Positions 32,164 through 32,179 of a stretch of 32,179 nucleotides of DNA are shown one piece after another; positions within the stretch are counted from its first letter, which is position 1, and each line of letters begins with the position of its first letter. Location of the stretch: positions 1 to 32,179 of the forward strand of contig CALMAH010000002.1 of assembly GCA_937859595.1 (NCBI GenBank), given 5' to 3'. The DNA comes from an uncultured Acidobacteriota bacterium. Lineage in GTDB: Bacteria > Acidobacteriota > Blastocatellia > Pyrinomonadales > Pyrinomonadaceae. Under the pieces are notes generated by a model. The model saw nothing but the letters and a program-made list of their open reading frames with translations. It made no database searches and was not told the DNA's origin. Both the position numbers and the translations under genes were made by a program.

Positions 32164-32179
32164 GGGGAAGGAGGTTTCA

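Overview
The window is ordinary chromosomal DNA from a moderately GC-rich Gram-negative-type bacterium. The gene style suggests Acidobacteriota, probably class Blastocatellia: many secreted S9/M19 peptidases, a lamin-tail plus nuclease secreted protein with a PxKF-like end, a CPBP protease, and simple heptamer and palindromic dispersed repeats. That placement is inference from gene content, not from a marker tree. No rRNA, tRNA, CRISPR array, transposase or complete prophage was seen.

Layout. Positions 1-1473 are more AT-rich and look like an accessory patch: an (AAATCCC)n array, a secreted orphan protein behind a G10 tract, a frame-broken coding remnant, a small acidic protein whose ATG overlaps the remnant's stop, and a 32-codon overlapping ORF. 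Together these resemble the decayed end of a toxin/immunity-type cassette, which is unproven. Then come an amino-acid permease with a downstream six-repeat 'TIGY' protein (minus), a class-A-beta-lactamase-like serine hydrolase (plus), and a giant secreted LTD/nuclease protein (minus). Next are a secreted S9 peptidase (plus), a four-PAS GGDEF-EAL protein (minus), an M19 dipeptidase and a lipoprotein (plus), and secA (minus).

The second half holds a two-gene operon of unknown membrane/exported proteins (minus), an apparently C-terminally truncated Ski2-type helicase (plus), an exported unknown, an AlkA-like glycosylase and an oligopeptidase-B-like S9A peptidase (all minus). Between that peptidase and a pectate-lyase-fold protein lies a 650-bp gap. 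It contains a good sigma70-type promoter, about 200 bp of structured sequence and an intrinsic terminator: the best candidate for an unannotated small RNA or micro-ORF transcript. The window closes with ruvA - CPBP protease - ruvB (all minus), with palindromic dispersed elements in the gaps.

How the genes fit together. The secreted peptidases, M19 dipeptidase, nuclease, beta-helix protein and amino-acid permease fit a heterotroph that degrades external polymers; SecA would export them. RuvAB and the glycosylase are DNA-repair housekeeping. The GGDEF-EAL protein links sensing to c-di-GMP. I found no convincing complete new defence or mobile system. The items most worth follow-up are the 27.4-27.6 kb transcript candidate, the truncated helicase, the 0.75-1.47 kb overlapping-gene remnant, the TIGY-repeat protein and the unknown gene pair at 19.8-21.9 kb.
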